Source: Micrococcales bacterium (GTDB taxonomy: Bacteria; Actinomycetota; Actinomycetes; Actinomycetales; Microbacteriaceae). Taken from it: DNA of 5,595 nucleotides. The position numbers and the translations under genes were made by a program. Location of the stretch: the NCBI GenBank assembly GCA_947448975.1, contig CANFPR010000064.1, positions 1-5,595 of the forward strand, written 5' to 3'. Shown here one piece after another: positions 1 through 4,562 of the stretch; the stretch's first letter is position 1, and every line of letters begins with the position of its first letter. The notes beneath the pieces are model-generated. The model saw nothing but the letters and a program-made list of their open reading frames with translations. It was not told where the DNA came from and made no database searches.

Positions 1-891
1 ACCGTAACTGCCAAAGAAGGCACCAACCGCGTTCTTCAGCCATACCCGTACCTGCTTGTCGTCGTAGACGAGTTGGCCGACCTCATGATCGTTGCCCCTC
101 GCGACGTTGAAGACTCAATCGTGCGAATCACGCAGCTTGCCCGTGCCGCCGGAATTCACCTCGTGCTCGCCACGCAGCGTCCGTCGGTAGACGTCGTTAC
201 CGGCCTCATCAAGGCAAACGTGCCAAGCCGCCTCGCCTTCTCGGTTTCCTCAGTCACCGACTCGCGCGTTATCCTCGACCAGCCCGGAGCCGAAAAGCTT
301 GTCGGTCAGGGCGATGCGCTGTTCTCTCCGATGGGCACCAACAAGCCCATCCGTGTTCAGGGAGCTTGGCTTGCCGAAGACGAGCTTCACAAGATTGTCG
401 ACCACGTCAAGGCGCAGATGCTGCCCGAATACCGTCAAGACATCGAAGAGCAGCAAACCTCAAAGGTTATCGACGCCGACATTGGCGACGACCTAGAGGT
501 TCTGTTGCAGGCGGCAGAGCTAATCATCAACTCTCAGTTTGGTTCTACCTCGATGCTCCAGCGCAAGCTGCGCGTTGGCTTTGCCAAGGCCGGTCGACTC
601 ATGGATCTTCTCGAGTCACGCAAAATCGTTGGCCCGAGCGAGGGTTCGAAGGCGCGCGACGTGCTGGTAAAGCCCGATGACCTGGCCGTGGTGCTGGCGC
701 AACTGCGCGGCGAGCCGGGTGCCGTTGCGACTCCACCCGTGCAGCAAGCGGCTCGAGCTATCGACCAAGCCACTGCAGCCGCCTCCAACATGGCGGCCGG
801 AGAATTCGACGACTTCGTGCCTCGCGCATCAGAGTTTGGCGGCGATGACGACGGCGACGAGGATGCCTGGCAACTAACGGGTCGTGACTAG
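1..891 (+). CDS. ftsK: DNA translocase FtsK/SpoIIIE, C-terminal part (5' truncated by window edge)
   Basis: FtsK is a membrane-anchored hexameric ATPase that pumps chromosomal DNA through the closing division septum. Only the last 296 residues are present: the reading frame is open from base 1, and the N-terminal membrane domain and Walker A lie outside. Visible in order are the Walker B strand [13 protein letters not shown] (partial residues 17-29, acidic pair D23-E24), the ATPase motif [13 protein letters not shown] (about 56-68), and the C-terminal gamma winged helix (about 164-225). The gamma domain carries the DNA-contacting stretch [21 protein letters not shown]; in the family it reads KOPS-type orienting sequences. 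A low-complexity linker rich in Ala and Gln and an acidic tail with DDDGDED follow, ending in WQLTGRD, a typical actinobacterial FtsK terminus. The TAG stop shares its last G with the GTG start of pgsA, so the two are probably translationally coupled. Confidence 0.97.
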   Translation, partial: TVTAKEGTNRVLQPYPYLLVVVDELADLMIVAPRDVEDSIVRITQLARAAGIHLVLATQRPSVDVVTGLIKANVPSRLAFSVSSVTDSRVILDQPGAEKLVGQGDALFSPMGTNKPIRVQGAWLAEDELHKIVDHVKAQMLPEYRQDIEEQQTSKVIDADIGDDLEVLLQAAELIINSQFGSTSMLQRKLRVGFAKAGRLMDLLESRKIVGPSEGSKARDVLVKPDDLAVVLAQLRGEPGAVATPPVQQAARAIDQATAAASNMAAGEFDDFVPRASEFGGDDDGDEDAWQLTGRD

Positions 892-1454
892 TGAAAAACG
901 ATTGGTTCAACTTACCCAACTCGATCACCTTGGCCCGAATTCTTGCAGTACCAATGTTTCTTGCGGTGCTGTGGGTTGAGCCCGACAAATCTTCCGCCTG
1001 GCGTTGGCTGGCGGTTTTACTGTTCGTAGCAGCTATTGCCACAGATGGGTTAGACGGAGCCATCGCACGCAAGCGAAATCTGGTGACCGACCTCGGCAAG
1101 CTACTCGACCCGATTGCCGATAAAGCCCTAATCGGTTCGGTTCTCGTTGCCCTCTCATTGCTGGGTGAAATCAACTGGTGGTTTACCTCACTGATTCTGT
1201 TTCGCGAGCTCGGTATCACTGCTTATCGCATGGCCGTGGTCAAGAGTCGGGTAATCGCGGCCAACGCGGGCGGCAAGGCCAAAACCATCATGCAGGGCAT
1301 CACTCTTGGCTTCTTGCTATCTCCGCTCGACGTTTACTGGCCGCCGCTAGCTACCATCGAGCTGATCGCTCTCGTGCTCACCACGGCCGTCACACTGATT
1401 ACCGGTGCCCAGTATGTTTGGGCCGCTATCCGCGGTGGCGCGTCTCGTGTCTAA
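891..1454 (+). CDS. pgsA: CDP-diacylglycerol--glycerol-3-phosphate 3-phosphatidyltransferase (PgsA family)
   Basis: An integral-membrane CDP-alcohol phosphatidyltransferase of 187 aa, the usual size for PgsA. The family joins CDP-diacylglycerol to glycerol-3-phosphate, giving phosphatidylglycerophosphate, the precursor of phosphatidylglycerol and cardiolipin. The full catalytic signature D-x2-DG-x2-AR-x8-G-x3-D-x3-D is intact: D52, D55, G56, A59, R60, G69, D73 and D77. Hydrophobic segments lie at about 12-28, 37-51, 80-92, 97-110, 135-147 and 155-178, consistent with the six-helix fold. The GTG start overlaps the ftsK stop by one base (TAGTG) and has no clear Shine-Dalgarno, which suggests reinitiation after ftsK. 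The position between ftsK and cinA matches the actinobacterial pgsA (pgsA3-like) locus. Other CDP-alcohol transferases share the motif, so the exact acceptor rests on context and the N-terminal NLPNSITLARI segment typical of PgsA. Confidence 0.9.
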   Translation: MKNDWFNLPNSITLARILAVPMFLAVLWVEPDKSSAWRWLAVLLFVAAIATDGLDGAIARKRNLVTDLGKLLDPIADKALIGSVLVALSLLGEINWWFTSLILFRELGITAYRMAVVKSRVIAANAGGKAKTIMQGITLGFLLSPLDVYWPPLATIELIALVLTTAVTLITGAQYVWAAIRGGASRV

Positions 1455-1968
1455 CGAAACCGCAAACCAAAACGCCACCTCGGCCCCGGCTCTGGTCGAA
1501 TCCCTAAAGCAGCGCAAGCTTCAGCTAGTTCTCGCCGAATCTCTCACCGGGGGCGCAGTGAGCTCAGCCATCGTGTCGGTGCCGGGTGCATCGCAGGTTC
1601 TTCTGGGATGCCTCGTTGCCTACGATTCGCGCCTCAAGCACAACCTGCTCGGGGTCAGTCAATCGAACCTCGATGAATTCGGTGCTGCCAGCCAACAGGT
1701 AGCCCGCGAGATGGCTAGCGGCGCCCGCAAGCTAGCCGCCGAGGCAAGCGTGAGCCCATCGGAGTCAATAGTTGCGCTCGCGACCACCGGAGTCGCCGGA
1801 CCCGACATCCAAGACGGAGTGCCAGTGGGCACGGTATACGTCGCGATCGACGGCCCGAATTCTCTCAGCGAGGTTCTTGAGTTTAGATTCGAAGGCGATC
1901 GGCAGAGCATCCGTGAACAGTCCGTGCAAGCCGCTCTCAAAGCGCTGGGTAACCTGCTGCACGACTAG
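1447..1968 (+). CDS. pncC: CinA C-terminal domain protein / nicotinamide-nucleotide amidase (PncC-like)
   Basis: A stand-alone CinA C-terminal domain of 173 aa; the N-terminal CinA (MoCF-like) domain is absent. Characterised members deamidate nicotinamide mononucleotide to nicotinate mononucleotide in NAD recycling. Visible motifs are LAESLTGG (29-36, with the family's conserved serine S32), VAYDSRLKHNLLGV (57-70, conserved Y59 and K64), TTGVAGP (113-119), PVGTVYVAI (126-134) and GDR-x2-IR (150-156). Many homologues have Cys in AESCTGG; here it is Leu. I chose GTG 1447, which overlaps the pgsA stop by 8 nt and has a GGTGG 8 nt upstream. An in-frame ATG at 1405 would add 14 residues that only re-read pgsA sequence in another frame. 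The first 12 residues are polar and probably disordered. Some annotations call this locus cinA (competence/damage-inducible); nothing here shows a link to competence. Confidence 0.88.
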   Translation: MSNETANQNATSAPALVESLKQRKLQLVLAESLTGGAVSSAIVSVPGASQVLLGCLVAYDSRLKHNLLGVSQSNLDEFGAASQQVAREMASGARKLAAEASVSPSESIVALATTGVAGPDIQDGVPVGTVYVAIDGPNSLSEVLEFRFEGDRQSIREQSVQAALKALGNLLHD

Positions 1969-2005
1969 TTTTTGATTTTCAGGTAACTCGCAGGTTGAAG
2001 CGGAA

Positions 2006-2020
2006 TAGATGTCACATCTA
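2006..2020. promoter_or_regulatory. Perfect 15-bp palindrome upstream of the clgR-like gene, candidate operator
   Basis: TAGATGT, a central C, then ACATCTA: two 7-bp arms in perfect inverted symmetry, in the 134-nt gap between the amidase and the regulator gene. It sits just upstream of the AT-rich stretch most likely to hold the -10 element, where a repressor or activator would bind. It does not resemble the CGC/GCG-type ClgR site described in Corynebacterium, nor the LexA box, so the binding protein is unknown. It could be autoregulatory or bind another factor. The symmetry is seen directly; the operator role is inferred. Confidence 0.5.
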
Positions 2021-2025
2021 ACGGG

Positions 2026-2040
2026 TATGTTATCTATACG
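2026..2040 (+). promoter_or_regulatory. Probable -10 region of the clgR promoter (exact hexamer unclear)
   Basis: An AT-rich patch holding several overlapping -10-like hexamers: TATGTT at 2026-2031, TATCTA at 2031-2036 (preceded by TG plus one base, an extended -10 form), and TATACG at 2035-2040. No convincing TTGACA-like -35 lies at the right distance from any of them. A promoter is expected here because clgR has its own Shine-Dalgarno, a palindrome immediately upstream and a terminator downstream. Confidence 0.35.
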
Positions 2041-2090
2041 ACAAGTGGAAGCACTCGTTGTCTCAACCAAAGGTTGAGTTTCTTTTCAGA

Positions 2091-2097
2091 GAGGAGG
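2091..2097 (+). promoter_or_regulatory. Strong Shine-Dalgarno deciding the clgR start
   Basis: GAGGAGG, five bases before ATG 2103, is the best ribosome-binding site in the window. It decides for ATG 2103 over the in-frame TTG at 2058, which would add 15 residues. The protein from ATG 2103 also aligns from its first residues with known ClgR N-termini. Confidence 0.85.
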
Positions 2098-2102
2098 CCC
2101 GA

Positions 2103-2414
2103 ATGCTTTTAGTTCGTCGAGAAATTGGTGACGTGCTGCGGGAACTTCGCCTGAAGAAGGGGCACACCCTTCGTCAAGTGGCCGGTAGAGCAAGTGTGGC
2201 ACTCGGTTACCTAAGCGAGATCGAGCGAGGCCAAAAAGAGGCTTCGAGCGAAATCCTTTATTCGGTTGCCGAAGCGCTAGACGTTCCAATCTCACACATC
2301 ATGCGTGAGGTCAGCGACCGTTTGGCTGCCATCGAAAACGTGCTCATTCCAGACACGATTCCAGCGGAGTTCATTGCATCTTTCAACGCAGAGACGCAGT
2401 CGATTCGCCGATAG
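2103..2414 (+). CDS. clgR: ClgR-type XRE-family transcriptional regulator
   Basis: A 103-aa helix-turn-helix protein of the actinobacterial ClgR group. Characterised ClgR proteins activate clp protease genes and other stress genes and control their own synthesis. The Xre-type domain spans about residues 8-66: VLRELRLKKGHTLRQVAGRA, then the recognition region SVALGYLSEIERGQKEASSE (31-50), which is the ClgR signature. The N-terminus (MLLVRREIGDVLR) resembles mycobacterial ClgR as I remember it, supporting ATG 2103. The C-terminal part (about 75-103) is divergent and ends in SIRR. Position between cinA and DUF3046/recA is the conserved clgR locus. In mycobacteria a PspA homologue follows clgR; here a terminator follows instead, so the gene looks monocistronic. 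Assignment to the ClgR group is firm; target genes cannot be read from this window. Confidence 0.9.
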   Translation: MLLVRREIGDVLRELRLKKGHTLRQVAGRASVALGYLSEIERGQKEASSEILYSVAEALDVPISHIMREVSDRLAAIENVLIPDTIPAEFIASFNAETQSIRR

Positions 2415-2424
2415 ATACTTCGAC

Positions 2425-2456
2425 AAAAAGCCCCCGATATTTATCGGGGGCTTTTT
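2425..2456. terminator. Intrinsic (rho-independent) terminator after clgR
   Basis: A 15-bp perfect inverted repeat: arm AAAAAGCCCCCGATA at 2425-2439 and its complement at 2442-2456, with the two bases TT between, so the working loop is about 4 nt. The GC core CCCCCG/CGGGGG is followed by a run of five T. Because the 5' side has the matching run of A, it could terminate from either direction. It starts 10 nt after the clgR stop, insulating clgR from DUF3046 and recA. Confidence 0.95.
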
Positions 2457-2488
2457 GCATTCTTACCCTTACGGCATTCTGGGCTAGG

Positions 2489-2494
2489 TAGCCT
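2489..2494 (+). promoter_or_regulatory. Candidate -10 element for a leaderless DUF3046 transcript
   Basis: TAGCCT fits the actinobacterial TANNNT -10 and ends 6 nt before ATG 2501, so transcription would begin at or next to the start codon. An overlapping alternative is TAGGTA at 2485-2490. No good -35 is visible, which is common for actinobacterial promoters. The upstream terminator at 2425-2456 means a separate promoter is needed somewhere in 2457-2500. Confidence 0.45.
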
Positions 2495-2500
2495 TATTCA

Positions 2501-2722
2501 ATGCGACTCAGCAAGTTCAAAGAACTAATCCGGGATGAATTCGGCGACGCCTACGGTGCCGTCATCTGCCGCGATCTAGTGATTACCGAGCTAGCCGATA
2601 AAACCCCGGATGCCGCCATTGCGGCCGGCGTTGACCCTCGTGATGTCTGGTTTGCCATCTGTAAGTCGCAATCGGTGCCCGAAGCCCGTTGGCACGGTGT
2701 GAACAAAAATACGAAAAAGTGA
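2501..2722 (+). CDS. DUF3046 family protein, function unknown
   Basis: A 73-aa protein recognised as DUF3046 from its pattern: MRLSKFKELIRDEFG at the N-terminus, the central RDLVITEL followed by TPDAAIAAGVDPRDVWFAIC, and its place directly upstream of recA. Small DUF3046 proteins are restricted to Actinobacteria and keep this linkage, but no function is established. It has no signal peptide or membrane segment and looks helical and soluble. The start is fixed: an in-frame TAG lies at 2489-2491, leaving ATG 2501 as the first start. No Shine-Dalgarno precedes it (GCCTTATTCA), consistent with leaderless translation. The C-terminal end VNKNTKK is basic. No terminator separates it from recA, so readthrough into recA is possible. 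Confidence 0.88.
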   Translation: MRLSKFKELIRDEFGDAYGAVICRDLVITELADKTPDAAIAAGVDPRDVWFAICKSQSVPEARWHGVNKNTKK

Positions 2723-2742
2723 CACGCCGCAAGAATATTTGT

Positions 2743-2758
2743 TCGAAATCTTGTTCGA
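2743..2758. promoter_or_regulatory. LexA-binding SOS box of recA
   Basis: TCGAAATCTTGTTCGA matches the Gram-positive/actinobacterial SOS box TCGAAC-N4-GTTCGA with one mismatch (A for C in the left half). It covers the -35 and spacer region of the extended -10 at 2763-2771, so bound LexA would block RNA polymerase. This predicts LexA repression of recA and, by cotranscription, of recX and perhaps miaB. TTGTTCGAA occurs twice here, 12 bp apart (2739-2747 and 2751-2759), so the left half lies inside a second overlapping copy. Confidence 0.85.
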
Positions 2759-2762
2759 ATAT

Positions 2763-2771
2763 TGCTAGGCT
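2763..2771 (+). promoter_or_regulatory. Extended -10 promoter element of recA
   Basis: TGCTAGGCT is a TGn motif joined to TAGGCT, which fits TANNNT. It begins 5 bp after the LexA box, giving a predicted start at about 2777-2779 and a leader of about 145 nt. No canonical -35 is seen; the position 17-18 bp upstream lies inside the LexA box, in keeping with an extended -10 promoter. Confidence 0.65.
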
Positions 2772-2777
2772 GTGTAA

Positions 2778-2922
2778 CAGAACCGAGTAGTGCTCAAAAT
2801 CTCTAACCAGGTTGTGAGTTATCCACAAAGTTTCGCCACTCGGCATCAGTGTCGGTGGTTCTCCATAGTGTCAAAGCAGAATAAATCCAACGGCGCAACA
2901 GCACCAGAATCAAGAGGACCAA
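2778..2922 (+). other. recA mRNA leader with several inverted repeats
   Basis: This is the predicted untranslated leader between the recA -10 and ATG 2923. Possible pairings include AGAACC 2779-2784 with GGTTCT 2857-2862, CCGAGT 2783-2788 with ACTCGG 2838-2843 (these two share bases and so compete), and a small hairpin TTGTG 2812-2816 with CACAA 2824-2828. The last 50 bases look unstructured and A-rich and end in the AGAGGA Shine-Dalgarno (2913-2918). It matches no riboswitch or thermosensor class I recognise. Both the leader's extent and its folding are inferred. Confidence 0.4.
2819..2827 (+). promoter_or_regulatory. Perfect DnaA-box nonamer in the recA leader
   Basis: TTATCCACA equals the classical DnaA box consensus. 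It lies about 50 bp downstream of the recA -10, where a bound protein could hinder transcription. It is a single copy with no obvious cluster, and by chance a given 9-mer would appear on either strand in about one window in twenty of this size. The exact match is seen; binding is speculative. Confidence 0.4.
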
Positions 2923-4005
2923 ATGCCATCACCATCAGATCGCGAAAAAGCGCTAGACACCGCGCTTGCACAAATCGACCGCCAGTTTGGCAAGGGTTCG
3001 GTTATGCGTCTCGGCTCAGACGAACGCGCACCTGTAGAGGTCATTCCAACCGGCTCGATCGCACTTGACGTGGCCCTCGGCATCGGCGGGCTTCCTCGTG
3101 GCCGCATCGTTGAGGTTTACGGCCCTGAATCTTCGGGTAAGACAACCGTCACCCTGCACGCTATTGCCAACGCTCAGGCAGCCGGAGGCATCGCCGCCTT
3201 CATCGACGCCGAGCACGCTCTAGACCCTGAATATGCCAAAGCTCTGGGCGTCGACATCGACGCACTCTTGGTTAGCCAGCCAGACACCGGTGAACAGGCG
3301 CTAGAGATTGCCGACATGCTAATTCGTTCGGGCGCTATCGACCTCATCGTCATCGACTCGGTGGCCGCTCTGGTTCCAAAGGCCGAAATCGAAGGCGAAA
3401 TGGGTGATGCTCACGTTGGTCTTCAGGCTCGTCTGATGTCGCAGGCGCTGCGCAAGCTAACCGGTGCGCTCAGCAACACCAACACCACCATGATTTTCAT
3501 CAACCAGTTGCGCGAAAAGATCGGCGTATTCTTCGGAAGCCCAGAAACCACCGCAGGTGGTAAGGCCCTCAAGTTCTACGCCTCGGTTCGCCTCGACATT
3601 CGTCGCATCGAAACCCTAAAAGATGGCACCGAGTCGGTAGGTAACCGCACCCGCGTGAAGGTTGTAAAGAACAAGATGGCAGCACCTTTCAAGCAAGCAG
3701 AATTCGACATCATTTACGGTGCCGGCATCTCACGCGAAGGTAGCCTCATCGACTTCGGTGTAGAGCAAGAGATCGTCAAGAAATCTGGCGCTTGGTACAC
3801 CTACGAAGGCGAGCAACTCGGCCAGGGTAAAGAGAACTCACGCAGATACCTCATCGAGAACGCCGCAGTTGCAAACGAAATCGAGAAGAAGATCAAGACC
3901 AAGCTCGGTATCGGTGTTCCACGCGCTGTTGCAGACCTACCGGTCGAAGCAGATCAGGTAATCGACGACGTAATCGCAGTAGCTCCTAAGGCAGCAACAG
4001 CTTAA
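2923..4005 (+). CDS. recA: Recombinase RecA
   Basis: Full-length RecA, 360 aa, the normal size and without an intein (unlike the M. tuberculosis gene). RecA forms ATP-dependent filaments on single-stranded DNA, drives homologous strand exchange, and stimulates LexA self-cleavage in the SOS response. Visible features are Walker [10 protein letters not shown] (67-75, K73, T74), the IDAEHALDP stretch with catalytic E97, Walker [11 protein letters not shown] (141-150), loop L1 around 157-165 ([10 protein letters not shown]), and the DNA-binding L2 region [20 protein letters not shown] (194-213). [12 protein letters not shown] (217-228) and a mildly acidic C-terminal tail follow. L2 has F203 and A211 where E. 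coli has Met and Thr. ATG 2923 is preceded by AGAGGA four bases upstream. A LexA box and extended -10 lie upstream; recX begins 2 nt after the TAA stop, so the two are co-transcribed. Confidence 0.99.
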   Translation: MPSPSDREKALDTALAQIDRQFGKGSVMRLGSDERAPVEVIPTGSIALDVALGIGGLPRGRIVEVYGPESSGKTTVTLHAIANAQAAGGIAAFIDAEHALDPEYAKALGVDIDALLVSQPDTGEQALEIADMLIRSGAIDLIVIDSVAALVPKAEIEGEMGDAHVGLQARLMSQALRKLTGALSNTNTTMIFINQLREKIGVFFGSPETTAGGKALKFYASVRLDIRRIETLKDGTESVGNRTRVKVVKNKMAAPFKQAEFDIIYGAGISREGSLIDFGVEQEIVKKSGAWYTYEGEQLGQGKENSRRYLIENAAVANEIEKKIKTKLGIGVPRAVADLPVEADQVIDDVIAVAPKAATA

Positions 4006-4007
4006 TC

Positions 4008-4562
4008 GTGGCTTTTCAGCGCAAACGAGCCGGTGGTAAATCTCCAGAAGGAGAGGAATCACCGGCTCGTCCGCTTTCTCCCGAGAGGTTAGAACGGAGG
4101 GCTCGTAACGTGTTGCTTTACCAGCTCAACCGCAGCATCAAATCGCGCCAGCAGCTGGCCGACATCCTGGTGAAACGCGAAATACCAGACGAAATAGCGC
4201 TCCCGCTTCTCGATCGATTCGAAGAAGCCGGACTAATCAACGACAACACCTTTGCCGAAGCACTCGTGTCATCACGAACCAAGACCCGCGGACTCAGCCG
4301 CACCGCGGTACAACGCGAACTGCGTCAAAAAGGTGTGGCCGAAGAAATCGTGCAAGAAGCCACCGCCGAACTCGACTCCGAAGGCGATCTCGAACGCGCC
4401 ACCGCAATTACCGAGAGAAGAATGCGTGCCATGACTTCGCTTGCGCCCGAAGTTCGCAACCGAAGACTCATCGGGTTTCTGCAGCGCAAGGGCTATTCCT
4501 CGGCCATAGTTTTCAAGGCCATCAAACTCGCAGAGGCTCAAGCGGTAAAATCGGAGTTCTAA
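4008..4562 (+). CDS. recX: RecX family regulatory protein
   Basis: RecX binds RecA filaments and modulates them, usually limiting filament growth and ATPase activity. This copy has 184 aa, somewhat longer than E. coli RecX because of a basic, polar N-terminal extension (about 1-30) that is probably disordered. The rest fits the tandem three-helix repeats of the family: [29 protein letters not shown] (about 32-60), [20 protein letters not shown] (71-90) with [17 protein letters not shown] (93-109), and a third repeat ending in [22 protein letters not shown] (152-173). The GTG start lies 2 nt after the recA stop and lacks a close Shine-Dalgarno, so translation is probably coupled to recA. The TAA stop overlaps the miaB ATG by one base (TAATG). 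Confidence 0.93.
   Translation: MAFQRKRAGGKSPEGEESPARPLSPERLERRARNVLLYQLNRSIKSRQQLADILVKREIPDEIALPLLDRFEEAGLINDNTFAEALVSSRTKTRGLSRTAVQRELRQKGVAEEIVQEATAELDSEGDLERATAITERRMRAMTSLAPEVRNRRLIGFLQRKGYSSAIVFKAIKLAEAQAVKSEF
4096..4112 (+). promoter_or_regulatory. Possible internal ribosome-binding site and GTG start inside recX
   Basis: GGAGG (4096-4100) followed after nine bases by an in-frame GTG (4110-4112, codon 35) is a better initiation signal than the annotated recX start. A product from here would have 150 aa, lack the basic N-terminal extension and begin exactly at the first RecX helical repeat. It may instead be a chance purine run, since the upstream frame encodes a plausible family-like extension. 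Confidence 0.25.

Noticed and set aside
758..1219. Minus-strand open frame of 153 codons across the ftsK end and pgsA
   Set aside because: It lies antisense to two clearly recognised genes, its translation is Arg/Ser-rich with no recognisable domain, and no ribosome-binding site precedes it. It is a shadow of the coding bias.
1951..1996. Inverted pair AACCTGC (1951-1957) and GCAGGTT (1990-1996) with a T-rich run after the amidase gene, as a possible terminator
   Set aside because: The arms are 32 nt apart, the T-run lies between them instead of after the stem, and one arm is coding. It does not fit an intrinsic terminator.
2002..2031. ECF-sigma-like promoter (GGAAT at 2002-2006 with GTT at 2029-2031) for clgR, as in SigE/SigH control
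   Set aside because: The spacer of 22 bp is too long for the usual 16-18 bp, and GTT is too short to count as evidence.
2058..2102. 15-codon N-terminal extension of the ClgR homologue from TTG 2058
   Set aside because: A weak GGAAG lies upstream of it, but GAGGAGG before ATG 2103 is far stronger, and known ClgR proteins align from the ATG 2103 start.
2790..3068. GTG-started 92-codon frame beginning in the recA leader and overlapping recA
   Set aside because: It has no Shine-Dalgarno, its translation is low-information, and most of it overlaps the RecA N-terminus in another frame. It is unlikely to be a leader peptide of this length.
2923..4005. Possible RecA intein as in M. tuberculosis
   Set aside because: The reading frame is continuous at normal RecA length, with all motifs at normal spacing.
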